Source of the DNA: Planctomycetota bacterium
GTDB lineage: Bacteria; Planctomycetota; UBA1135; GCA-002686595
Length of the DNA stretch: 64,000 nt
Reading direction: 5' to 3'
NCBI GenBank assembly: GCA_016779225.1
Contig: JADHNZ010000006.1
Span: 32,745-96,744, forward strand
Shown here: piece after piece, positions 44,265 to 52,313 of the stretch
Position numbering within the stretch: the first letter of the stretch is position 1
Layout: each line of letters starts with the position of its first letter
Position numbers and translations under genes: made by a program
Notes under the pieces: model-generated
What the model was told of the DNA's origin: nothing
Database searches by the model: none
The model's input: the letters and a program-made list of their open reading frames with translations, nothing else

Positions 44265-45305
44265 ATGCGTATCGCCACTCTCCTCCCGACCCTTTTCATG
44301 GGGGCGGCACTCGCCCAGGCTCCGGTCACCTTCTCCGTGGACACGGCAGCCTCTCAGTGGGCGTGGTCTGGGACCTCGTCCCTGGGGCCGATCAACGGCA
44401 ACCCCTCCAACACCTTCGCTCTCCAGGGAACCTTCGTCATGGAGCTGACGAGTGGTCCGCAGGGCATTCAGACCGGGCGCTTCTTGCCCGGCGGCGCGGC
44501 GGCCGTCGTGCCGGACCTGTCGGGCATCATCCCGAACCCCCTCCCGTTCCTTCCGCCGCTGGCCACGATCGATGTCACGGGCCTCGTGCTCGAGTTCACG
44601 AGTGACACCTTCACGGTCGCGACGAGTGGCGCCTTCAATGCTCTCGGCACGACCACGGCGCTGAGCGGTCTTCTCACGGTCGCCCCGCTGACGGGCGGCA
44701 CCACCGTCACCGACCTCACGGGCTTCACGGGTGCGCCGCAGCCCATTCCAGGCACCCTGAGCTCCTCGGGCGGCACGGTCAGCCTCTCGTCGACGAACGC
44801 GGGCACCTTCTCGTTCAGCGACCCGGCCTCGGGCGTCTCCGCGGACTTTAACCTGTCCGGCGTCCTCGCGGGCTCCTGGGCCGCTCCGGCGCCCGCCAAC
44901 TACTGCACGGGCGCCGTCAACTCGACGGGCAACATCGGGCAGCTCGCGCTCACGGGCAGCCAGAGCCTCAGCGCCGACCAGTTCATCCTGAGCGCCACCG
45001 GCCTGCCGACCTCGCAGTTCGCCTACTTCATCGTGGCTCCGGCCCAGGGCTTCATCGCTACGCCTCCTGGATCCCAGGGCAACATCTGCCTGTCGGGCGG
45101 CATTGGCCGCTACAACGCGCTCGTCGGGCAGACGGACGGAGCCGGAACCTTCAGCCGTGACCTTGGCGTGGCCTCGATCCCGGTGAACCCCGCGCAGGCG
45201 CCACAGCCGGGCGAGACCTGGTACTTCCAGCTCTGGCACCGCGACGCGAACCCGACCCCCACGAGCAACTTCACGGTGGGCCTCGAGCTGACCTTCGCCC
45301 CCTGA
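44265..45305 (+). CDS. Secreted protein with shared C-terminal domain (paralogue 2)
   Basis: A 346-residue tandem paralogue of the previous gene. The signal is LLPTLFMGAALAQA. The mature N-terminus matches closely: paralogue 1 reads DSASSQWVWSGNSTLGPI and this one DTAASQWAWSGTSSLGPI. The C-terminal domain is YCTGAVNSTGNIGQL, PTSQFAYFIVA, GSQGNICLSGGIGRY, PGETWYFQLWHRD, TSNFTVGLELTF. Function unknown; probably a cell-surface or matrix component produced in quantity. The ATG at 44265 is chosen because the signal peptide follows at once. Confidence 0.8.
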   Translation: MRIATLLPTLFMGAALAQAPVTFSVDTAASQWAWSGTSSLGPINGNPSNTFALQGTFVMELTSGPQGIQTGRFLPGGAAAVVPDLSGIIPNPLPFLPPLATIDVTGLVLEFTSDTFTVATSGAFNALGTTTALSGLLTVAPLTGGTTVTDLTGFTGAPQPIPGTLSSSGGTVSLSSTNAGTFSFSDPASGVSADFNLSGVLAGSWAAPAPANYCTGAVNSTGNIGQLALTGSQSLSADQFILSATGLPTSQFAYFIVAPAQGFIATPPGSQGNICLSGGIGRYNALVGQTDGAGTFSRDLGVASIPVNPAQAPQPGETWYFQLWHRDANPTPTSNFTVGLELTFAP

Positions 45306-45356
45306 AACCAGGGCGGCCCCCCGAGGTCTGCTGCCCCACGGAGCAGCGAGCCCCCG

Positions 45357-45375
45357 CCGCCCCTCACAGGGGCGG
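45357..45375 (-). terminator. Hairpin at the 3' end of HTH-membrane protein B
   Basis: CCGCCCCT (45357-45364) pairs with AGGGGCGG (45368-45375) around a 3-nt loop. It overlaps the stop codon of the minus-strand gene and lies between convergent genes. Confidence 0.45.
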
Positions 45376-46803
45376 AGGATCACTCTGGTCGGGGGGCATC
45401 CTCCGCCTGGGGCCCGCCAGCGCGCGCCCCAGGCGCTCCGCCAGCCACACGCCCCAGGGAATCCCCTCCGGGAGCAGCTCCGCCGAGCTCTCGGGGCGTG
45501 CCGACTCGCGCTCGGCCGCCTCGAGGTGCTCCTGCAGGGAGTCTCCCCTGGCGGCGAGCTCACCGAGGCGGGCCTCGCTCGCCCGCAGGGAGCCGCGCAG
45601 GCGCTCGACCTCGGCGCTCTGCTGGGCCTCGCGCCTCAGGAGATCCTCCACCGACCCCTCGAGGAGCACGCGCTCTCGCTGCGTCTGCTCGACCACGGCC
45701 GCGAGCTTCTCCTCCATGGCCGTCTGCACGGAGGCGAGCTCGGCCTGGGCCCTCTCGTCCTGTCTCCTGCGCTCGACCTGCTGATCTGCGAGCAGCTGCT
45801 GCAGGGTGCGCTCGCGAGCGGCCTCGCGAGCCTCGGCCTGCCGTGCCCAGGCCTCGCGCTCCTGTTCCTGGCGGTCGAGCAGCCCGATCAGCTGGAGAGC
45901 CGCCTCCTCCCTCACCGCACGGGCCTGCTCCAAACCCTCCTCAGCAGCGGCCGCGAGCTCCTCACGGAGCCGTTCCTCCCGGAGGGAGGCGGCCTCGGCC
46001 GCCGCGGCACGAGCCTGCGCCTCCTCGTCGAGACGCGCCCGCTGCTGGGACAGCTTCGTTGCGACCACCGCGAGGCGCTCCTCTCCGAGAGCCTCGGCAC
46101 CGGAGAGGCGCTGCTCCCAGCGCGCCTCCGTACGCTCACCCCACCAGGCGAAGGCCGCCATCGCGACGAGCAGAGCCGAACCCAGGGCCAAGCCACCTCG
46201 ACGCCCCGAGCCGGACCCGGAGGCCGGACCCGCGAGCTCCAAGAGGCGGCGGTTGGTCAGCAGCAGCGCCGCCGCCTGGGCACGGCGCTCCTGCTCACTG
46301 GCCTCCAGCCGCATCAGCAGCTCCTCCACGCGAAGCTCGAGTCCCCGCGCTGGAGCGCTGTCTTCCCGCGCCGCAGCGCCGTGCTCCCGCGCCGCAGCGC
46401 CGTGTCCTCCGGAGCCCCTGGCGTCTTCCCCAGCTGCCGGAGGCGGCTGCGTGGGAGCATGTCCGGGCTCCGGAAGCGCCGCCGTCGGGCTCGGGAGCGG
46501 GGCGGCCTGCTCGGGCCCCTCTCCCTGCGTAGCAGTGCCTGGCTCCGAGGGGGAGCGGCCCGGCTCCTCGACGGCCAGGGGCTCGTCCAGAGGGTCCAAC
46601 GGGGCCTCGACCGGCGCCTGCACGAGGGCCTCCAGGTCCACGAAGCGCACATGCGGCACCTCACGCCCTCGCACGCGACGCGTCTCGTGGAGCAGCGCGC
46701 CCGAGGACACCGCCTGGGAGAGGACCTCCAGCGAGCACCCCGCCCATGCAGCGGCCTCTTCGAGGCCCAAGAGGGCATCCGGCGCCAGCTTCTTCCGCTC
46801 CAC
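45364..46803 (-). CDS. Membrane-tethered helix-turn-helix protein B with periplasmic coiled coil
   Basis: A 479-residue protein if it starts at GTG 46803. Residues 10-62 are an excisionase-type HTH (LGLEEAAAWAGCSLEVLSQA, basic wing, VRFVDLEALV), in the same order as protein A. Residues 65-155 are Pro/Glu/Ala-rich. A short coiled coil (155-190) precedes one transmembrane helix (203-221, LALGSALLVAMAAFAWWG). Residues 225-455 are a long, Ala/Glu/Arg-rich periplasmic coiled coil. The topology suggests an envelope-sensing or scaffolding protein with a cytoplasmic DNA- or protein-binding head. The 21-bp repeat lies inside the disordered part of this gene, antisense to it. Confidence 0.72.
   Translation of the reverse strand: MERKKLAPDALLGLEEAAAWAGCSLEVLSQAVSSGALLHETRRVRGREVPHVRFVDLEALVQAPVEAPLDPLDEPLAVEEPGRSPSEPGTATQGEGPEQAAPLPSPTAALPEPGHAPTQPPPAAGEDARGSGGHGAAAREHGAAAREDSAPARGLELRVEELLMRLEASEQERRAQAAALLLTNRRLLELAGPASGSGSGRRGGLALGSALLVAMAAFAWWGERTEARWEQRLSGAEALGEERLAVVATKLSQQRARLDEEAQARAAAAEAASLREERLREELAAAAEEGLEQARAVREEAALQLIGLLDRQEQEREAWARQAEAREAARERTLQQLLADQQVERRRQDERAQAELASVQTAMEEKLAAVVEQTQRERVLLEGSVEDLLRREAQQSAEVERLRGSLRASEARLGELAARGDSLQEHLEAAERESARPESSAELLPEGIPWGVWLAERLGRALAGPRRRMPPDQSDPPPL
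46339..46401 (+). repeat. 21-bp tandem repeat, three units (second locus)
   Basis: On the plus strand: GTGCTCCCGCGCCGCAGCGC(C) at 46381-46401, GTCTTCCCGCGCCGCAGCGC(C) at 46360-46380, and a decayed unit at 46339-46359. It differs from the first-locus unit at three of 21 positions. Here it runs antisense inside the HTH-protein B gene, which reads it as GAAAREH. Confidence 0.8.
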
Positions 46804-46897
46804 GCCTCGATTGCAACGCGTGCCCAGGGCGGAGTCCAGCCCAGATGCCGCCTCCCGATCTCCGCGAAATGCGCGCCGGGCCGGGCGCCGGAGCGTC

Positions 46898-47893
46898 ATG
46901 CTCTCGGCCATGGCTGGCGAAGACTACTTCCAGAGCTACTGCGACCCCGGGGTCCACCGGCTCATGATCCAGGACGCGGCACGGACCGATGCGTACCGGG
47001 ACGGGCTCGAGGCCCTCGTCCAGCCGGGCATGACGGTGATCGATGTGGGGTCCGGGTCGGGCATCCTGGCCCTCTTCGCCGCCAAGGCTGGCGCGCGCCG
47101 TGTGCACGCGATCGAGGCCTCAGGGATGGCGCCGGTCATCGAGGACCTGGCGAAGGCCAACGGCCTCGACCACATCATCAAGGTCCACCGCTGCAGGGCC
47201 GAGGAGTTCGACCTGCCTGCCGGGGAGCGAGCCGACCTCATCGTGTCCGAGTGGATGGGCTACTTCGGCCTCGCCGAGCGCATGTTTGAGTCGGTGCTGG
47301 ATGTGCGCGACCGGCTGCTCGCCGAGGATGGCCGCATGGTCCCCGACCGCTTCCGACTGCGGCTCTTCCCCATCGAGGACGAGGCCCTCTATCGGGTCCA
47401 CGGGCCGGGCTCGTGGGAGGTGCCCGTCTATGGCTTCGACTTCAAGCCCCTGGGCACCTTCGAGTACGGCGAGCTGATGACGACCGCGCCGGTCATCCCC
47501 CCGCAGTCGGCCCTGGGACCGCACATCGACCTGATCGACCTCGACCTCGAGGTCTGCAGCGCGGAGGACTTCTTCTTTGACGAGCGCATCCAGCTCCCGA
47601 TCCTCTGCAAGGGCACGCTCCACGGAATCGGGGGCTACTTCGAGGTCGACCTTGCCCCTGGAGTGACCCTCAGCTGCGCCCCGGAGCAGCCGACGACCCA
47701 CTGGCGGCAGAGCTGGTTCCCGGTGAGGCCCTTCGCCGTGGAGAAGGACGATGTGCTCGAGCTCCAGCTGCAGGCCGTTCCCCGCTTCGACGGCGACATC
47801 CGCCTGCCCGACTACCTCATGGAGGGGCGCCTGCTGAGGGACGGGGCCGAGGAGCACCGGTTCTTCCATCGCCACCTCGGGAGCTACGAGTAG
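46898..47893 (+). CDS. Protein arginine methyltransferase-like (type I PRMT fold)
   Basis: A 331-residue SAM-dependent methyltransferase with the full PRMT layout. The N-terminal YFQSYCDPGVHRLMIQD matches the PRMT helix motif (DYYFDSYAHFGIHEEML in eukaryotic PRMT1). Motif I is VIDVGSGSGI (47-56) with acidic E73. The double-E loop is S-E118-W-M-G-Y...E127, with the same nine-residue spacing as PRMT1 E144/E153. The THW loop is PTTHWRQ (267-269), followed by the beta-barrel domain. It would dimethylate arginine in proteins. PRMTs are mainly eukaryotic; bacterial members are rare. GGAG lies 5 bases before ATG 46898. It is divergent from HTH-protein B. Confidence 0.9.
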   Translation: MLSAMAGEDYFQSYCDPGVHRLMIQDAARTDAYRDGLEALVQPGMTVIDVGSGSGILALFAAKAGARRVHAIEASGMAPVIEDLAKANGLDHIIKVHRCRAEEFDLPAGERADLIVSEWMGYFGLAERMFESVLDVRDRLLAEDGRMVPDRFRLRLFPIEDEALYRVHGPGSWEVPVYGFDFKPLGTFEYGELMTTAPVIPPQSALGPHIDLIDLDLEVCSAEDFFFDERIQLPILCKGTLHGIGGYFEVDLAPGVTLSCAPEQPTTHWRQSWFPVRPFAVEKDDVLELQLQAVPRFDGDIRLPDYLMEGRLLRDGAEEHRFFHRHLGSYE

Positions 47894-47904
47894 CCTCGGG
47901 TGCC

Positions 47905-48666
47905 ATGGACGCCTCGGATCCGCACCAGCCCTCGAGCCCTGAGCAGCGGCCTGCCACCCGTGCGCCGCGGGAGACGCCCTGGGAGGTCTACTGGCCGCGC
48001 GACCTGAGCGCGACCCGCAGCGCCATCCCCATCGCCTCGTTCCCCCCGATCGTCTACTTCTGGCCCACGATGATCGCGCTGGCCGCAGGAGCCGCCCTCC
48101 AGGCCCTCGGCTGGGCAGGCGCCGTGACGATCGGCTGGCTGGTGACGGCAGCGCTCTCCTTCAACCTCATGGTCATCGTCCTGGACCTCGACCAGAAGAA
48201 GTTCCTCATTGCCTGCCTCCTCGGGCTCCTCCTTGGCGTTGTGGCCTGGATCGCCCACGACAAGGAGTGGGCGGTGCTCTCCAGCGGAGCCGGCTGGGTC
48301 GCGGGGCTCGCCCCCACCTACAGCACGGACGCCCTGCTCCTCTTGTTCACCGCCATCGCCGGGCTCTTCCTGCTCGGCATGATGCGCCCGCGCTTCGACT
48401 ACTGGCGCTTCGAGCCCAACGAGTTCACGCACTATGTCCAGCCCTTCGGGCGTGACCTCAGCATCCCTCGCCAGGGCAGCACCGTGAGCCGTGAGGTCCC
48501 CGACCTGCTCGAGTTCTTCCTGCTCTTCGGGGGCGGAAGCCTCGTGATCAAGCGCGAGGGACAGGTGGTCGCCCGCATCGACCACATCCCCTTCTTGGGA
48601 CGGCGCATGGTGGCCTTGGAGGCCATGCTCGGCGTGACCCGAGTGCAGAACCAGGATCCGTCCTAG
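47905..48666 (+). CDS. Hypothetical integral membrane protein
   Basis: A 253-residue protein with a polar N-terminus of about 45 residues, four transmembrane helices (about 47-70, 72-95, 97-118, 135-155) and a soluble C-terminal domain (about 160-253) with F-E-P-N-E-F-T-H-Y and a beta-rich GGGSLVIKREGQVVARI. I do not recognise the family. It starts 11 bases after the PRMT-like gene, so they are probably co-transcribed; the link between them is unknown. Confidence 0.65.
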   Translation: MDASDPHQPSSPEQRPATRAPRETPWEVYWPRDLSATRSAIPIASFPPIVYFWPTMIALAAGAALQALGWAGAVTIGWLVTAALSFNLMVIVLDLDQKKFLIACLLGLLLGVVAWIAHDKEWAVLSSGAGWVAGLAPTYSTDALLLLFTAIAGLFLLGMMRPRFDYWRFEPNEFTHYVQPFGRDLSIPRQGSTVSREVPDLLEFFLLFGGGSLVIKREGQVVARIDHIPFLGRRMVALEAMLGVTRVQNQDPS

Positions 48667-48726
48667 GGGCGGCCGCCCGCCGAGGCCCCGGTGGATCAAG
48701 GACTCCGCGGGGGCTACCTTGCGGCC

Positions 48727-50007
48727 ATGACCGCGCCGGACGCCCATGACCTCGCCTCGTTCATCGATGCGGCCCCCAGCCCCCGCCTGGCCGTCCAGGA
48801 GGCCTCCAGGCGACTCGAGGCCTCCGGCTTCCGGCGCCTGAGTGCGGGCGAGCGCTGGGAAGGGATCCGGGGCGGCTGGTACCTGCCCTGCGCGGGCAGC
48901 CTCCTCGCCGGCTGGGAGCCCGAGGGCGTCTCCACCTCCGCGGGCTTCAGGCTCCTGGGGGCGCACACCGACTCGCCGAACCTGCGCCTGAAGCCCCGGC
49001 CCGACTCGGGTCGCGCGGGCTATCGCCAGCTCTCCATCGAGGTCTACGGAGGGGCCCTGCTCAACTCGTGGCTCGACCGCAGCCTGGGCATCAGCGGCAC
49101 GGCGTTCCTGACCGGGAACGGCGCCCCCCGCGTCCTGGACTTCCGCATCGATGAGCCCGTGCTGCACCTTCCCCAGCTGGCCATCCACCTCAACCGCGAG
49201 CTCGCGACCGAGGGGCTCAAGCTGAGCGCCCAGCAGCACCTGCAGCCGATCTTCGGGCTGGGCGACAGCAGAGAGGGCACCTTCCGCGAGTGGCTCTGTG
49301 AGAGGCTCGGCGTGGACCCGGCGGAGCTGCTCTCGCTCGAGGTGATGACCCACGACCTCACCCCGTCCGCGGTCGTTGGTAGCAGCGGCGAGTTCCTCGC
49401 CGCCCCGCGGCTCGACAACCTCTGCTCGACCTGGGCCGCGACCGAGGCCCTGCGCGCGGCCGCTGCGGCGGGCTCCCCACGCGCGGTACTCGCGACCCTC
49501 TTCGACCACGAGGAGGTCGGCTCCGGCTCCCGCACGGGCGCCCAGGGCCCGCACCTTCGCCAGGTGCTCGAGCGCCTCGTCCAGCAGCGCGGCGGAGATC
49601 GCCAGGACCTCTTCGCCGCCCTCGCGAGCTCCGCCTGCGCCTCGGCGGACATGGCGCACGCCGTGCACCCCAACTATGCGGACAAGCACGACCCCGGGCA
49701 CCAGGTCCAGCTGAACGGCGGCCCGGTGATCAAGGTCAACCAGAACCAGCGCTACGCGACCGAGGGCGAGACCCAGGCGCTCTTCGAGCTGGCCTGCCGG
49801 AGCGCGGAGCTCCCCTACCAGACCTGGAGCATGCGCGCCGACCTCGCCTGCGGCTCCACGATCGGCCCGCTCACCGCCATGAACCTCGGGATCCCGACGG
49901 TGGATGTGGGCGTGCCGCAGCTCGCGATGCACAGCTCCCGCGAGTTCGCCGGCTCCGAAGACCCGGGCCGCATGGTCCAGGCCCTGAGCGCCTTCTGCTC
50001 GCTCTGA
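48727..50007 (+). CDS. apeB: M18 family metalloaminopeptidase
   Basis: An M18 aspartyl-type aminopeptidase of 426 residues, close to family length. The dinuclear metal and catalytic residues are all in place: H80 in GAHTDSP, D230 in PRLDN, catalytic E262 with ligand E263 in FDHEEVGS, D308 in SADMAHAVHPNY and H402 near VPQLAMHSS. M18 enzymes remove N-terminal acidic or other residues from peptides in the cytosol. The ATG at 48727 is the first with family sequence. Ends against the convergent SUI1 gene. Confidence 0.93.
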   Translation: MTAPDAHDLASFIDAAPSPRLAVQEASRRLEASGFRRLSAGERWEGIRGGWYLPCAGSLLAGWEPEGVSTSAGFRLLGAHTDSPNLRLKPRPDSGRAGYRQLSIEVYGGALLNSWLDRSLGISGTAFLTGNGAPRVLDFRIDEPVLHLPQLAIHLNRELATEGLKLSAQQHLQPIFGLGDSREGTFREWLCERLGVDPAELLSLEVMTHDLTPSAVVGSSGEFLAAPRLDNLCSTWAATEALRAAAAAGSPRAVLATLFDHEEVGSGSRTGAQGPHLRQVLERLVQQRGGDRQDLFAALASSACASADMAHAVHPNYADKHDPGHQVQLNGGPVIKVNQNQRYATEGETQALFELACRSAELPYQTWSMRADLACGSTIGPLTAMNLGIPTVDVGVPQLAMHSSREFAGSEDPGRMVQALSAFCSL

Positions 50008-50021
50008 CCTCCTGGCGAGGT

Positions 50022-50038
50022 GGCCGCGTGCCGCGGCC
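50022..50038. terminator. Hairpin between convergent genes
   Basis: GGCCGCG (50022-50028) and CGCGGCC (50032-50038) form a 7-bp all-GC stem with a 3-nt loop, between stops at 50007 and 50049. Confidence 0.45.
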
Positions 50039-50048
50039 TGGCGCGCCG

Positions 50049-50453
50049 TCAGTTGGCCCGCTTCACATCGAAGCCGCGCTGAGCGAAGAACACCGCCACC
50101 CGCTCAGGGTCCTTGAGCCCCACCACCAGCCCCTCATCCGTGAGCTGGACACGGCAGCCCAGGGCCCGGCTCGCCTCCCGGGCGAGCTCTCCTCCGTCCA
50201 CCCCCGGATCAAGCCCGAGGACCCGGCACACGGGGTGCCCTCCCGTGCCCTTCACCTCGCGCCGCAGGAGGAGCGTTCTCCGGCCGGCCTTGGGAGGCGC
50301 CTCACCAGGCGCCGCGGCCGCTCCGGCCTTCGGGACAGCGGGCACGGCCCCCTGCCCTCCCCCGCGCCCACCGAGCGCGGCGGCGAAGGGGTTGTGCGTG
50401 AGTCCCCCCTCGGGGAGCCCCTCCGCCTCGAGGGACCTGCGCTTCTTGCCCAT
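50049..50453 (-). CDS. yciH: SUI1/eIF1-type translation factor (YciH-like)
   Basis: A 134-residue protein with a Gly/Ala/Pro-rich N-terminal half and a C-terminal SUI1 domain (about 58-134): RREVKGTGGHPVCRVLGLD, LAREASRALGC, VVGLKDPERVAVFFAQRGFDVKRA. This is the ferredoxin-like fold of eIF1 and bacterial YciH, which monitors start-codon choice or stress translation. The usual R-x-x-R-x-x-K-x-V-T-x-V element is less conserved here. The gene sits 16 bases downstream of the membrane-protein gene on the same strand. Confidence 0.82.
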   Translation of the reverse strand: MGKKRRSLEAEGLPEGGLTHNPFAAALGGRGGGQGAVPAVPKAGAAAAPGEAPPKAGRRTLLLRREVKGTGGHPVCRVLGLDPGVDGGELAREASRALGCRVQLTDEGLVVGLKDPERVAVFFAQRGFDVKRAN

Positions 50454-50469
50454 GCTCCGAGCGTACCAC

Positions 50470-52044
50470 TCAGGGCCGCGAGGCTCCGGCGCGGTCGACG
50501 ACCCAACCCGCTCGACGCGCGGCCTCGAGGAGCTCGGTTCTCACGAGCGCGTTGACCCAGGTCCCCGCCCCGCAGGGGAGGGAGGCCGTGCCCCACTGCC
50601 CCTCCCAGGCGGCCACCTCCGATGCACTGCGGGGGCGGCCGATCCAGGACTCGGCCTCCTCCAGGAGCGCACTCCCCAGGCTCCTCCCCGCCCAGCTCCC
50701 CGCTCGAACTCGCTGATGGTCGAGGAGCATCACATCGGCCCGCCCGGCCAGCGCGGCGAACGCGTCGCGCCCGTGCCGGACGGCCCCCGACACCGGCGCG
50801 GCGGCGACCTCCGGCTCGCTCAGGCCCGACGCGTCGAGCACGGTCAGCCCCGGATCCAGCCAGAGCAGAACCTGCTGGTCACGGTGCACCACCCCGAGGT
50901 TCCCTCCCGCCTCGGCCTGGAGCTGCCGCAGCCCGGCCACCAAACGCCTCTCCAGCTCCAGGGGCAGCCCACCTCCCGAGCCCCGGCCGGGAGGGACGAC
51001 GAGCGAGGGCACGAGGCGCAGACCCGGCACCGCGGCCCCCCGGCCGGAGACGGCGAGCAGGACTACCCCAGCCAGCGCCAGCCCGGCCGGAGCACCCCGC
51101 AGCCCCCTGCCGCAGGCCTCCGATGCCCCGAGCAGCGCAAGCACCGAGGCCGGCATGAGCAGCCGCCCGCCCACATAGCCATCGCCGCCCTCGAGGGCCA
51201 CCAGGGACGCAGCGAGGAGCGCGAGCCGCGAGGGGATCCCTCCCCCGCAAGCCAGCCCGGCGCCAAGGAGCAGGACCGCGCCAAGGCCACCTGGGGTGCG
51301 CAGCCACGCCGCTAGGTAGCCCAGGCCCTGGATCAGCTCGGCCTGCCAGTCCCCATGCTTCACCAGGAAGCTCAGCGGAAGGGTGGACGCGGGGAACGGC
51401 AGCGGCGAGAGGGCCCCCAGCAGACCAGCCCACAGCAGGGCCGCCACGCAAGCGCTGCCCACCCCGACCGTCCGAAGGGAGCCAGGCAGCAGGAGGGACC
51501 AGGCAAGGGCCAGGAGGGCCCCCTCGGGCCGTGCCCAGGAGAGCCCTACGCAGGCGAGGGCGAAGAGGAGGGCTGAGCCCCTGCGAGCGGAGGCGTGCAT
51601 GCCCAGGAGGCACAGCAGCAGCACGGGGCCCTCGAGCTGGTAGGCCGCGGCCTCGCTCGGGACGCTCCCACACGCCACCGCGAGGGCCAACAGCCCCAGG
51701 CCCTGGACGAGCCCCCAGCCCGTCCGTCCAAGGGGCCGGGGCCTCGCGCCCCGGGAGCACTCCAGGAACAGCCAGGCGCAGCCCAGGGCGTGGAGCGCGA
51801 ACCCCACCCAGGGAGCGGCGCTCTCGGGCTTTGCCGCAAGCAGGACCGAGGCCCGCTTGACGCCGATGTCGAGGAGGCTCGAGCAGCCGAGCACGGCCCA
51901 GTCGGCCCGGGCCAGGGGGTCGCGAGCAGCCCGGAGGACCAGGAAGAGGTCGTCCAGGCTGCCGGGGACGCTCCCGAGCCAGCACGCCGCCCCCATGGCA
52001 CCCGCGAGCAGGGCCAGGAGGAGGGTCTGCTGCCGAGAGGCCAT
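50470..52044 (-). CDS. Polytopic membrane protein, possibly GT-C glycosyltransferase
   Basis: A 524-residue protein with about ten to twelve transmembrane helices over residues 1-345 and a soluble C-terminal domain (350-524). The first loop has an acidic pair (PGSLDDLFLVLRAARDPLA), as in GT-C enzymes that use lipid-linked sugars, and GGDGYVGGRLLMPA resembles the AftB-like arabinofuranosyltransferase pattern. No full GT-C signature can be proved by eye. It would act in cell-envelope sugar transfer. Same strand as, and upstream of, yciH by 16 bases. Confidence 0.5.
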   Translation of the reverse strand: MASRQQTLLLALLAGAMGAACWLGSVPGSLDDLFLVLRAARDPLARADWAVLGCSSLLDIGVKRASVLLAAKPESAAPWVGFALHALGCAWLFLECSRGARPRPLGRTGWGLVQGLGLLALAVACGSVPSEAAAYQLEGPVLLLCLLGMHASARRGSALLFALACVGLSWARPEGALLALAWSLLLPGSLRTVGVGSACVAALLWAGLLGALSPLPFPASTLPLSFLVKHGDWQAELIQGLGYLAAWLRTPGGLGAVLLLGAGLACGGGIPSRLALLAASLVALEGGDGYVGGRLLMPASVLALLGASEACGRGLRGAPAGLALAGVVLLAVSGRGAAVPGLRLVPSLVVPPGRGSGGGLPLELERRLVAGLRQLQAEAGGNLGVVHRDQQVLLWLDPGLTVLDASGLSEPEVAAAPVSGAVRHGRDAFAALAGRADVMLLDHQRVRAGSWAGRSLGSALLEEAESWIGRPRSASEVAAWEGQWGTASLPCGAGTWVNALVRTELLEAARRAGWVVDRAGASRP

Positions 52045-52173
52045 GGACCCATCATGGCAGAGGAACCGACCAGGGCGATCGGCCGATCCCTCATGCCGTC
52101 GGCCCCTCGAGAGGTGGGCGAGCGAAAGCGCACGGCATCCGACCGGATCCGCCCTCTGGACCCCCTCAGCGCG

Positions 52174-52202
52174 TTGCCTGCGGGGTGGAAGACCCCTATG
52201 GT
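52174..52202 (+). promoter_or_regulatory. Possible sigma-70 promoter of the large lipoprotein gene
   Basis: TTGCCT (52174-52179) and TATGGT (52197-52202) are separated by 17 nt, about 105 bases before the ATG at 52314. Each hexamer matches consensus at four positions. It is the best-looking pair in this gap. Confidence 0.35.
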
Positions 52203-52313
52203 AGGCAGCCCGGAGAGAGCGCCGGTGGGTATGGGGTTTGCACCTCAGCCACCCGGCGTGAGCCCGTCTTGGCTCCTCCGCCCCCCCCGATTGCCCCCTG
52301 AGGGCACCCCAAG

